From assembly GCA_001643675.2 (NCBI GenBank), contig LSRY02000019.1, forward strand, positions 1,250,001 to 1,314,000: 64,000 bases of DNA, read 5' to 3'. The position numbers and the translations under genes were made by a program. The notes under the pieces were generated by a model. It was not told where the DNA came from. It saw only the letters and a list, made by a program, of their open reading frames with translations, and did no database searches. Source of the stretch: Monocercomonoides exilis (lineage: Eukaryota; Preaxostyla; Oxymonadida; Polymastigidae). This document shows, in pieces, positions 30,401 through 42,500 of this stretch; the stretch's first letter is position 1; every line of letters begins with the position of its first letter.

Positions 30401-31687
30401 TGGTTCAAGAACACAACACAGATGGCAGATGAAGAAAGAACAGAAACCAGCAAAAATGCAATGAATGGAATTGGAAAGAAAGGCAACACTGTGCTTGCTG
30501 GAGATGCGAACGAATCATCGCTTTCCAATGCCAAAATAAATCCTCAAATAAGCAAAAATGAATCTGAAACATCTGATTCTTCTCAATCTTCTGTTGCATC
30601 CAATGATTCTCATATGTCATTTCCTTTGTGTCTTCCTTCTGCTCTTTCATTTGAGCCTCCTTTGCACATTCCCTGCGACAGAACAAATTTGATATGGATG
30701 AATCAAACTGATCTGCCTGAGGGTGAAGAGAAGCGATCTGACTTTCTGAAGCGTTCTTTGCCTCTCTCTTTGGTTGTTTTGTCCAGACAAAGGCAAAAAA
30801 CCGATGATATTGCAGCTGAATGCAATTCTTCTGCCTGTGTTGCTTTGAAGACTCTTTTCAGAGCGTGGAGGGAAGAGTGCAAAGAGACTGTGATTCCAGG
30901 AAGCTTTGCACTTTATGATTCAAAAAGCGAACTTCGCTTTATTTTATCCACTTCATCCAATTTGACATCTTCTTCCTCCTCTTCATCTTCACCATCCTCT
31001 TCATTTTTCAACACAAGCACGCCACTCTCAGCAAAGGAACTGCATGTTTTGGAGAGTGTTCCCATCACATGCGCAATTGTGCGTGGAGCAGACACAAAAT
31101 CCAATTCACTTACAGTCACTCTTCCTCTTCTTGACACATTCAGAATGTGTTTAGATACAAGGCTTAACCACACTGATTCTTCATCACTTTCTCTGCCATC
31201 TATCTTCAATAACCCATTTCTGCTATGGATGAAAGAGCAAGCCATTTCACTTCGATACGAGCTCTCATCTTCGACTTTCCATTTAGCTCGTCCTTCTCTC
31301 CTCAGAGCATATATTGATTCAGCTGCTTCATCAGCCAAGCAAGATGACTCTGGTGCTTCTACAACTTCTTTTACTCAAACTCCTTCTCCTTCTGCTGTAT
31401 TGTTCACTGACTCCCTAATCAAAAGCGCAATAACTGTTCCTGACCCTCTCTTCATACCAACTGTTAATCCTCCTCTGTCGCAATTACTCAGCCAGCAATT
31501 TTCTCCAGAAGCCCAGACCATGTTTGAGGCAATCAACACATCGGCACTTCTGTCAATGAAGTATGTTCTGCCTGATCGTGTTGGAGCTTCCTGGACTGTC
31601 GGAGAGAAGGCGATGAGCAGAACATCGAAGCATGGCCAAAGAAGGAGGAACATTAGCGCAGATAAGTTAAAGCACATTGAACAGTAA
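27467..31687 (+). CDS. GRC3: Polynucleotide 5'-hydroxyl kinase GRC3/NOL9
   Basis: The main exon (27718-31687) has no suitable ATG; two small upstream exons (27467-27538 and 27609-27661) joined by introns of 70 and 56 nt restore frame and give 1364 aa. The added N-terminus (YLVFLTSKKPRFAFRGKI, then LRGYIRICGSVLS) looks like the beta-rich N-domain of Nol9/Grc3. The kinase domain has Walker A GTKNAGKST (about residue 536), then VLDCDVGQPLLTAPG (about 564), and NTPGWVQGMGMH. Grc3/NOL9 phosphorylates pre-rRNA 5' ends during ITS2 processing in the nucleolus. The protein is about twice the usual size: an acidic stretch (about 180-330), SPSPSPSPS tracts and several Ser-rich loops, one inserted in the kinase domain before NTPGW. 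C-terminus ends in basic RRRN. Confidence 0.85.
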
Positions 31688-32086
31688 ATTATTATTTTGT
31701 GTTGATTTGAAAGTATTTGGAAAAAATAATAAAAATTTTCATTTCATTCAGAATTAACAAAGTTAAACACTTCAGTTTTTCACTTCACAAAAAAAAAAAA
31801 AAAAAGAAGATAATCGCAAAAAGACCTTTTCATATTTTTTATTTCATCAAAAACAAAAGGGTTATTCAAACATAAAGACATAAAATTTAAAAGTTCATAC
31901 TAATTTATAAAAACATAAAAATAAGTTGAAACTTCAATTTAGACAACATAAATAAAAACTTATAACAAACAAAAAGGTTTGAATACTTCATTAAATAAAA
32001 CCATAAGCATTTATAATATTGCAGATAAAAAATAATGTCGGAATTAATGAAAATGTTAGTGTTACACTTTATCAAGTGCTTCTCAT
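31688..32086. other. Convergent 3' intergenic region
   Basis: 399 bp between the stop of GRC3 and that of the convergent 2262-aa gene. AT-rich, with an A17 run near 31789 and AATAAA-like stretches that could serve as polyadenylation signals for both genes. No gene. Confidence 0.5.
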
Positions 32087-35000
32087 TCAATGTTCTGGGA
32101 ATGGAACCAAACCCAAATGAATCATTTTCTCTTCTTCTGTTTCTTTTTCTTGCCTCGGCTTCAAAGCAGCATCAGCACGGAACTTGCTGCTGATGGCTTG
32201 TGGAGTTGCATGTGGGTGTGATTGAGCAGTGTTCAAAGAAGGAAGTGAAGCTGTTGCCGAAGAGGAAGAAGAGAATGAAGAAGAAGAGGGAAGAGGGAAA
32301 TGAGAAGATGCTTCCAGAGAAGATGAATAAGTGGGGAGCAGCAAAGGCTGCCCAGTTGACGAATGCACAAAGTCTTTGCTTTCTGTCCACTGTTTCAGCT
32401 TTCCCGAGCTCATCTTCAGTTTCTGCTCCTCCCACTTCAAATCAGATTGCAAGTATTTCCCTGTCGCATCATCTTGAATAGGAGAAGATAAGTTGTCTGA
32501 TGAAGTGTTTGTTTCGGATGGAGAAGGAGCAGCGCTTGCAGGAGAATGAGCACCAAACGGACTGGGAATCCCCGGAGACGACGGAAGAGTGGCAAAGGAT
32601 GCAGCTGCGTTGACTGTTTGGCTGCGAGAAAGCGCTGAAATTGGGTTTTGTGAGGGAATTGAGGGGAGTGTAAGCCCTCTTTCACGCTTGTTCCCGTTCT
32701 TCGGCTGGTTGTTTGTTGTTGAGTGATCGGGAGAACTGGGTGTGTTGCCAGATAGCCGAGCAACAAATTCGCTCAAACACTTTTCGTTGCTCATTCGAGA
32801 TGTCGCAGAAGGAGAAGGGCTGGCAGAGTTCACAGGAGAAAGCGCCTTTGATGAGTGCAGCGATGTGACTGGAACAGAATGCTGCATCCATCGCGAGATC
32901 CGCCGATCCTCCATTCTCTGCCTTCGGCCTTCTTCCCGCCGCTTCAGCTGCTCCAGCGCTTCTTTCTCCTTCTGCTCGGCTTTCTCCTTTCGGAGGTTCT
33001 CCTCTCTGAGAAGGACAATCGCAGCCAGGTTGTCTTCGGTGATACAAGTGCTGTCTTCCATCGTGTTTGCCTTCAGCACGTCCCACATCGCATTGATCGT
33101 CGCAATCACCGCATCGCACTTCTTCTTCAGCACTGTGTATGTCCACTCTGTCTGCGCATCCTCGCTGCCCTTTTTGTCCTCCGCCTGAGTGTTTAGAGCA
33201 TCGGAAGGCGTTTGGTTCTTCGCTCCGCCTCTTTCGTGTGTCTGCCTCAGGACAAGCTTCTTCTTCTGCATTGTGTTGCTTGCCCGCACAAATCGCCCGT
33301 CGGGTGGCTGAGGAGGCCTTGTCTTGCAGATGGCGCAAGAGAGAGAGAAAAGCATGCTCCGCGCATCCTCCGAAAACACAGATAGAACAGCATTGGGGTC
33401 TAAAATGGAAGGCGGCTGGTTTGGAACTGAAGGAAGATTCCTCGAAGAGGCCAAAGAAGAGTTCAAAGTGCCTGACGATGCAGTGCCTGCTGTGTGATAC
33501 GACAGAGCTGATGCAGAAGAGGTGGACATGGAACGAGCGGATGACTGCAGGGCAATCGAAGAAGGCGTCTTTTGATGTGATATTGGCGTTGACGAAGCTG
33601 TATTAGTTTGTTTTTTTACAGGGACAGTAGCTGCAATGTCGTTGAAAGAAGCATGCAGAGCAGCAGACGACTGAGACAGCAGATAGCGTGATCCGCTGCT
33701 GTCGCTTTGAGCCATAAACGACCGAATGAAAGGCGACACTGCAAAAAACAGCTCCTTCGGGTTGTGCTGCTGGCGGGGCTTTTCGTGCTCTGCAGCTGCA
33801 ATGCCTTCCTGTGACGACTCGAGACAGGACATTCGGGAGAGAGAGCCTGAGGGATCGACGGTAGTTGAGATGAACTGGTCGCAGAGGGTCAGTGCGTTCT
33901 GCCACTCGCCTTCGGTTTCTGTGTCGACGTCCTCGCCGTATGTGTCAGTGAGGATCTTGTGAACAATCGAGCGCAGTGCAATGACGAGAAAAGGAGCAAG
34001 GAAAAGTAGACCAGCATCCTGAAAGCAGGATATTTCGTGGATGAAAGGGGAATATGAGTGGACAAATGAGATGAACGTCTGCTGGAGAAGTGCGTGGCCA
34101 AAGGGAGCAATAATGGCCTTGTGGTTGATGCCTGACGTGAAGAAAGCAGGAGCAGCATTGCGAGCAGAGCGGGCAGAGACTGAAATGGTTGTGTGTGGTG
34201 TCGATGGGGTCATCGGAATCTGTGATCTGGACGGTGAAAAGGGAGGGAAATACGAAGTGGGTGGAGCGTATGGAGAGATTAATGGAAGAGGAGATATCAG
34301 AACATTTGCAGTCGAAGAGATAGCTTGGTCGTGTTCACCGGATCCATCGTCTTCTTCGGGCAGTGAAATCAGATGGATTGTGTGCACAACTCTGATCAGG
34401 TGCTTCTCCATGGCAGGCGACAGATGGTCGATAAAGAACTGTTTCTCTCTGTTCGACAGGTAGCAGAAGTGGTATCTCTGGTCGAGTGTCTTTGCCTCTG
34501 CCAACCTCGACGTGAGTAGCGTGCCTGTGCATGAAAAGCTGGAGCGAGTGGTGAATGCGCCGTGTGGCGACTGCAGCGCCAGGAATGAGGAGCGCGCGAT
34601 GGGAGACTCCGGAATGGTCAGCCGCAGCTTTCGCTGGAAGGACGGGGTGTGCTGCAGAGTGCCTGTGCCAAGCCCGCTCGACGGAGACGGGATGACAATT
34701 GGGGACAAATGGTCTTCCCTCTTCCCGTCGCGGCTGTCGATGCGGATGTACCGCTGCTGCGTGGCTGATGAATTCTCCTTTGTGTACTGGAATGACTCAC
34801 GATGCTGCAGTGTGGGTGAGGGAGGAGCCTGTGGAAGGAATATGCTTTTGCTCATCTCGTTGTCTCCAGTGAGGCTGAGTGCGGTGTCTGTGTCTGGAAA
34901 AAAGAGGGGCATGATGAAGAGCAAGTAGCACAGACGCACCATCATCCTGATGGCTCTGTTGAACTGTGGATGGTGTGCTAAGTGGATTGCAGTTGCAACG

Positions 35001-38000
35001 TAGATTCGATGAAGTCTGTGTGTGATGCGGTCGAATGGAAAGGCAGCCACAAATCCTTTGATGTACACCGAGATCTCCTCCGGTGTGGGATCAGGTACCA
35101 ACACACGGAGCTCTTCGTAATTGAGTGTTTTGCGAACTTTGCTCTTTCGCTTCGCAGCTCCATCGGAAGTCGACTGATTTTCGATTCCTTTGTTGGCTTT
35201 TGAATCAAATGATAGTTCATCTTTGTGTGACTCATCGCCTCTTCCTCCTTTTTCAAACTCTTCTTCTTCCTCCTCCTCTTTAACAACCTCAACTGCAGTA
35301 AATGGCACACCTGAACTGGAAATCAATGTCTTTTCTCTGAGAATTGGTCGTTTTGAAAGAGGGATTGAGGGCGATGTCGAGAGTGTTGCAACAGAAAGCT
35401 GATGCTCCCAAAACAGAGGAGAAGTCGGGTCAGTCGTTGGCAGCGGCTCAAATGCAGAAGACATTCCCGTCACGTCAGCTGCGTCTCGCTCGTCACATTT
35501 TTCCGCTTCACCCTCAAAAGAACAGAAGCCAAAGGGATCTGTTTCATTGCCCATCGCCAACGAAGAGCTGGATGCAGAAGAACGATGCATAAGCGCCTCC
35601 ATCCTCTGCATCGTCCTTCCCTTTTCGATGATTTCAGACTCTGCTGCGTTGCGGTCGCTGTCTCTTTTCTTCTTGAACTGCAGCAGGCGGATGATGTCCT
35701 GCCGCTGCGGTCCGAGGCAGAATGGGTACACATACAGCTGCTGGATGGCATTCCAGTCAAACCCCACAGGTGTCGTGGCACGCGGTACGTTGTGTTTGAA
35801 GCGGAGAAACTCAGCGGGCGTTTTCGACGAAGCAAGCACCATGTCTGGGTCGTAGTAGATAGAACCGGTGTTGGTATCTTTCTTTTTGGCTAAGTCGAGT
35901 GTGCTGTTGGAAGTGAGCAGTGTGGATGCTACAGACGTTTTGCCGTCTGTGGTTGTGTCTGAGTCCTGATCATCATCGGAAGACGAACTGCTTGTTGAGT
36001 CGTCATCATCGTAATCGTCGTCATCATCATCATTACCTTCGCTCATATTGTCACCAGGAAATTCTTTTCTCTTTTCTTTCTGTCCATCTTCCTCATTTGC
36101 ACCATAGCTGTTATTACTCCTCTTGCGCTTTCTCCTCTTCCTTTTCAGCTTCTTTCTGTCTGAAGCATCGTCATGTGGCGACATCAGTGACAACAACGCA
36201 GTATCTGGCCCTTCTTCCTGTTTGTTGTTTCCCTCTCCACTCAAACTGTTCTCCACCTCCTTTGCCAACAGCACACGTTCTGCTTCTCTTTCGCCTGGAT
36301 GCCCAAACAGCTTCCATATCCGCTCGATGCTCTTCTGCCCAATCATGTTTGCTTCTGTCAGCAGGTGTCCGTAGTACGACATTGCTATCTCCTTTGGAGT
36401 GGCTGGCACTTTGGCATTCTTCTGCATCTTGTTAGAGAGCTGACTCATTGATGCATTCGCATCTGATGCGAACGTCATCATACTCGATGGTCTAAACAGT
36501 CCCTTTGCAGAAGGAGAAGACGCAGATAATCCACTTTGCTTGGGACTGGATGTTGAAGGCATCGTTGGAGATGCAGAGCGATGCGACAGCAAGCTTTTAT
36601 TTTTGCCTCGAGGAGACAAGTTTCGTGTTCCTCTTGGAGACACTCCATTGCCTTCCTTCGAAGATATAGTTGCTCCCAGCACATCCGACGTATCTTCATT
36701 CTCTGTCTCGCCTTTCAGCCTCTTCTTCAGCGACTCAACCAGGCGGATGGTGTGTGACGGGGTGGACTTGTTGACAGATGCAGAGGTGGGGCGCGAGGGG
36801 CCAGGACTCGACGTGAGTGATTTGGGGCCATCGTCAGCTGCTGCGGTGAATGGATCGTCTTCTTTTGAGGTATCGAAATGAGAGTGTGTTCGCTTCTCTG
36901 CAAGCTCCTTCACGAACTCTGGCTGCGACGAAAGAGGAAGTTTGTACTGGCGCGTGGAAAGCCGCTCTGATTGTGTCAGAAGATTCACCCGTGAAAGAGG
37001 CCGAGCATATGTTGGAACAGCAGCCGAAGAGTGCTCAGCAGAAGGCTTGGAAGGTTTGGTGCTGCTTTTGGGAGAAGTTGGAGGTGACACAGTTTTGTGA
37101 AGTGGAGGGAGTGATGCGGGTGATTGAGGTGAAGGTGATCGACTGGTGTGTTTGCCAACAGGCTCTGCTTCATCGCTGGATGTCTCTTTTGATTGCTTAG
37201 TCGTGTCTTCCTTTTCCGGCTCTGTGAAAAATGGAAGCCGAGTCCTTCTCATCCTTTCCTTCTCTTTCTCTTCCTTCTCCTTCTGCTCCTCTTCCTTCTG
37301 CTTTTCAATCGCCAGCTCTTTCGCATGCTGCTTCTCCAGCTCCTTCTCCTTCTTGTACTCCCAGTGGTCGTCCAGCCTGGTGACTGCCCGCTGGTAGAGA
37401 TAGTGCGACACGACAGGCTTTTTGTGGTGCCATTCCTTTGTCGCTGTGGATGCCTTGCTGACGATGCCTTTGCTCAGCTTTTCAGACAGCATCGCTGCCT
37501 GCTGCAGGATGTTCAGCACAAACGTCTCCGAATTGGTTCGTGTGAGCTTCTGCCCAGTGAATGTCTTGGGGAGTGCAAACGATGTCGTCTGCTGCCCGAC
37601 TGACAGGTTGGATGTTGTTGGGGTGCGGACAAGACGCGAATGGCGAGAGGATTCAGACGAAGAGCGCCTGGTGGAATTGGAGGCAGAAATATCAGGAGTG
37701 AAATACGGACGCATCGCAGATGTCACATCAATCGGAGGCAGCTTCTTGGCCGCTGCTTCTGCGCGTGTTGTGAGTTTGGCTGAGGATGAATGAGAACGCA
37801 GCGAGTGGAGGAAAGAAGACGCAGAATTTCTCATTTCAAGTCTTCCTCGTTCGTTTGAGGTGTTGTTTTCAGAGGTGGCCATTTCGTCTCCGCTGACAGT
37901 TGAGATGATCAGCGGGGAGCTTCTTGGCGGTGGCCCTGATTGGTGTGCGCGCCCTTCCCGCTGGCCAACAACAGCAACTGGCTGAAGCTCTTCGAATGAG

Positions 38001-39021
38001 TCTCTTCCGTGCATATGGCGAGGAATCAAAAGCGACTGCGAGGGAGTCAATGGAATAGGCGTCATCATCCCATCTCGATGCGACTGTAGCAAGGGAGACT
38101 GTGAATACCTTGAAGCAGACAGAGAGGGAGAAGGGCTTGATGACAAAGAGAGTGATGGAGATGGTGAGAAAGAGGGAGGTGTGACAGAAAGCGAACGTCT
38201 TGTTGGCTGTGGTGTCTGCCCAGAACGAATCAGCATGTTTGCCCTTTTCTTCTTCAGCATTTGCGTTGCACGTGCTTTTGAGACTGTGGCTGTGTCACGT
38301 ATTCCTGATGGCTCAATGCAAATCGAGTTCTCCAAATAGCCGCGTGAAAGTGTACGCAATTGCACGTTGTCCGGATTGATTTTCATCCTTTCTCGGACTG
38401 TTTGAATAGCTTCTTGTGTTGTTGGAACACCAGTCTGCTCCAGATAATATACTGCAAATTCTGTCTTTGCTTGATCGAGAAGTTGATCATTCATTGCTAA
38501 GCTTGTGTCAGTTTCTGGTTTTAGAGGAATTGTTAATTTCCACATCCTTTTTTGTCTTGGGGTGTCTTCTTCTGATTCAGATGAATCTTCGGTATGAACT
38601 TTGTGGGACAATGTAGATTTATGTTTTTTAGCTTTGACATTCGCTTTCCCTCCTTTTGACCCAAGAACTGTTTACAGAAAATATCAAATTTCATTGAGAA
38701 AAAGTCATCTCATTTTCAAATTAATAACTATAAACCCTTCAGCTTCGCTGCGATTATTCTTGAAGTGTTTTCCTTCATGCTTTCTCTGTAACTTGCTGTT
38801 ACATGACCCTTTAATGTGAATTATTTGTTGAATAAGATATTAATGGAAAGAGCAACGATTAACGAATAAAATTCCTTAATGCAAACCATTAGCCTTCTTG
38901 ATTTTTCTTGAAGTTCATCCTCAGTATATTTTCTTTTTTGAACATATTTCATAATCTCAGATTTTTTTGGTTTTGGATGTCCGTGAAGAAGTCCACTTGC
39001 CTCGTCTTGGTCATCGTCCAT
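32087..39021 (-). CDS. 2262-aa protein, unrecognised, low-complexity rich
   Basis: Three exons (39021-38887, 38808-38736, 38667-32087) with introns of 78 and 68 nt give 2262 aa; the total is an exact multiple of three and the small first exon would otherwise be an isolated 66-aa frame. The N-terminus reads MDDDQDEASGLLHGHPKP, then a basic helix and KANVKAKKHK. Most of the chain is Ser/Pro-rich or charged (a Glu/Lys coiled coil EKQKEEEQKEKEEKEKER; an acidic DDDDDDYDDDDS-type run). Ordered islands include FDWNAIQQLYVYPFCLGPQR, PDPTPEEISVYIKGFVAAFP with a following hydrophobic helix, and a region ending LAPFLVIALRSIVHKIL. I cannot assign a family. The charged N-terminus suggests a nuclear or cytoskeletal role, but that is a guess. 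Confidence 0.72.
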
Positions 39022-39520
39022 AAAGTGGATTTGTATTTAAAAAGACAATTTTATCTTCGGTAAAATACAATTTTGATTTTTCTTTGCTTCAAAAATGAAA
39101 AAATCTTTTTTTAATTGGTTTGTGTTGTGTGAAAAAAAAGAAAATGGGTAAAAAAACAATAAACCTCAAAAGAATTTTAAAAGAGAATAACATTAATAAA
39201 GTTACATTTATTGAGAGTGAAATTGCTGTTCAATGACAACAAAACCTTCAAATGACTTAAGTTGGTACTGAATACAAAGTACTTTAAATATTACACACTA
39301 CAAAAAGACAAAATGTAACAAACAGAAATAATTTTTAAAATGAAGTAAGATGAACAGAGGAGAAAAGAGCAAATGCATTTTTTTTTGTTTGTAAACACAA
39401 TTTGAATGGAAAGCTCATAATGATAAAATGTAATGAAAGAATGTTTTCACATTCACAGAGCCATCAATAAGCATGAAGTTGAGAAATAAACAAAAGAACA
39501 CAAAAAGACAGAAGTAATGA
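39022..39520. other. Intergenic spacer between SEY1 and the 2262-aa gene
   Basis: 499 bp, AT-rich. Both neighbouring genes are read on the minus strand, so it holds the 3' region of SEY1 and the promoter of the 2262-aa gene. No further gene is supported. Confidence 0.55.
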
Positions 39521-42500
39521 CTAATCATCGTCGAGAACAGCGCAGGTCATTCTTCCATGAGACAAAGTTCCTCTTTTGTAAACAGAAGATGCAGAAGAAG
39601 ACAGAGCAGAATGAGTTGAATTGAGAGAAGACAGTTCAGAACTGGAAGGAGAATGTTCAGATGACGAAGAAGAAGAAGAGCCCATTACTTGCTCCGCTTT
39701 GCTGGTGCGGGGAAACAGAGAGCTCGACGTTTCGTTCGTAAAATCTGTTGGTGCACCGATTTTCAGCCGTTTTGAATGAATTCTGCCTGGCCGGCTTCCT
39801 TCTTCGTGTCCTCGTCTGTTTGAAGAATTCGCTGGATCTTCGATTCTCAGAAATCGCTTGATCATTTTCCATATCCACTCGATAACAAGATACACCCGAT
39901 GCACCATGGGGTAGATAAAGAACAGGTAAAACGGGCGAAGGATAGTAAATAATGGCTCCATTTGGAATCGCAAATCAATAAATAATGAAGAGTTCCATAT
40001 GACATCAAAGAACGTTACGATTGCAGAGAAGAATTCGGGAACATAGAAGTTTAATGCATTCCTTTTGTTAAAAAAAAATAAAATAAAATAAATGATAAAT
40101 AAAAAAAGAAAGAAAGTGTTCAAACTTGATTGTTTTGCTTTGCAGATACGCAAGTGACACGAGTCCCAAAATGATCACAAGTAAGAACGGATGGCGGAAC
40201 ACATAGCAGATCTCGTTGAATGCAAAGACAAGCAGCACAATCCAGAACCACCAAGGCACTTCGTCTCTCTCTTGATCATCATCAGCCCCTCCCATCCCTC
40301 CAGCGCCATCCGCACCCGATCTTCCTTTCCCCTTTTTGAACTTCCCAGCAACAGTCGCTGTGTCGATCGCCTCCTTCGCCTGGAGATACTCGCGCACTTC
40401 CTCTTTCTCCACCTCTTTGTTTACCATCTCCAGCACCGTCCTGTCCAGCAGCGTGACTGCAACCGTCTCGTTTTGGCACCACTTTCGCAGCGACTCTTCA
40501 GAAAGCTTGTTGAACGAATAGGAAGACGATGCATTGCTTGAAGAAGAGGTCGTGCTGGATGTTGAAATGGACAATGAAGAAGACGCCATCTGTTGCTCTG
40601 GTGCTTCTCCTGTTTTCTCCTTCATCAGCCTCAAAAACAGCTCCTTTTTCTCTGCTTTCTCCCTCTTCTCTTTCTCTTCGGGCGTCTCGTCTTCTTTCTT
40701 TCCTTTCTGCTCCTGCTTCTCCTCGCTCCATTCGTCAAACTCAAACAGCGTATTTGGCAGCGGCTTGTTCATAATGTGCTTCAGACACCCGACCAGCTCA
40801 TCACCCGATGAGAACTGCCTATGCAGAGATTCATGCCTCTCCTCATCAAACACCAGCAGCGCCCGGCTCAGGTCTTCCACCAGCATCGCGCTGCCTTCCT
40901 TCGCCAGCACATACACGTCGTCTGCTCGGCTCGTCGCCTGCCACACACGCGGAATTCCCTCTGGCGTCTCGTCGAAGAGGATGTGGAACACCTCTTTCCC
41001 TTTCTTCTCCACCGTGTCCTTCCCCACCGACACCTTCACGAACTCCATGATGCTCCCTTCGAGGATCGCACCCACTCTGTCCAGGATCGTGTCTAGCTCC
41101 TCGCCGCTCAGACAGAACTCACCCAGAAACGACGTCAGCCGCTCGCGCGACTCGGCTAGCATTTCGTTCTCCCGCTGGCGGATGACGTTCCACACTGACC
41201 AGAGCGGAGGAGAGGACGCATCGGCAGGAGAGGCAGAGCCAAAGAGAGAGGAAGACATCGAGTTCAGCAGAGAGAATGAAGTGGATGGAGAAGTGGCTGT
41301 GGGGGAAGTGTTGGGTGACTTGCGGAAGAGCGACGGGCGCTGTGTGGAGCTCTTTCCTCGGCTGCCGAGCGAGCCGAGTCTGCTCAGTGGAGAAATCGGC
41401 GTCGTCTCTCGCTCGTTGATCATCCGCTTGTACTGCACCACCAGCGGGGACGTTGAGTTGATGTCGAACACAGACGAGACCTTCTGCTTGAACGACGACG
41501 AAATGTACTTCATCCCGTTTTCGAACTCTTCTTCGATTCGGCGCCGTCTTTCCGCATTCAGCCGCTCGATGGCGCAGCTGCGGAGCTGTTTGGCCTGTTC
41601 GGAGTAATTCCAAGTGGTCGCCTTGTTCCAAAAGGAAAGAGAGAGAGAAAGCGAGGGCTTCGGGCGGTGGACGGCAGAGAGGTCGTTGGAAGACGATGTG
41701 GGGGAGAGTGTTGGGGTGGGTGTGGTGGAGGTGGAAGGAGAAGGGAGCGGAGGGTTCTGCAGGTGGATTGGCACAGACAGCTTTGAGACAGACGAGGAAG
41801 GCGACAGAAACGAAGGGTAGTCTGGCGACTCCATCACGCTGCTCTCAGTCGAAGGAGCAAGAGAGTCCATCATCGCAAGCTTGCTCATCGCATCCTCTTC
41901 GAATCTAACTCCACGCAGTTTGTATTTCTCTCTATTGATCTTCTCCAGCGCTATTCTTCGCATTGACGGCAGCATCGTCAGTAAAGCAATACGCTCAAAG
42001 CGGTGCTCGCAGCGGCGGAGCACAGTAACAGCGCGTTTGGTGAACGACTTCTTCTGCTGCGTCATCGGAAACAGTTTGCTTTCTTCCTCGTTGAGTGTGT
42101 CTGTCCAGGTGTGATATTGGATGATGAACTCTCCTTGCTTCATCAGTTGGTGCGACTTCGGCGACTTGAACGTGGAAAACGTCAGGAGACGCTCGGCAAC
42201 AGACGCCTCCGGTTCGACAGAGGAAGGCGTGGCAGATGACGGCAGAGACGGGGAATTCGGGCCAGTTGCGCTGAGTTTCCCTTCTTCCTCGTCTTCTGCA
42301 TCGATCAGCGACCAGTCGTCTCCATCAGACATGTAAGAGCGCTGGACTTTTGTGTACTCGCCGCTCATCAGCTCGATCATCCGCTTGTTCATAATCCGCC
42401 CGTCAGAGCTGAAGCCGAGCAGCCCGCTGTCTTCATCAAACTTTGATTGACGATCAGAACTCATAAGACTTCCAAAAGAGGAAGAGGAAGAAGCAGAGGA

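Noticed and set aside
38821-39021. Separate 66-aa tail-anchored-looking gene
   Set aside because: A GTTTGC donor within it and an acceptor at 38809 put it in exact frame with the 2262-aa gene; the hydrophobic end is intron read-through.
40534-41607. Plus-strand 357-aa frame opposite SEY1
   Set aside because: Ser/Phe-rich antisense shadow of the SEY1 exon with no family resemblance; SEY1 domains are clear on the minus strand.
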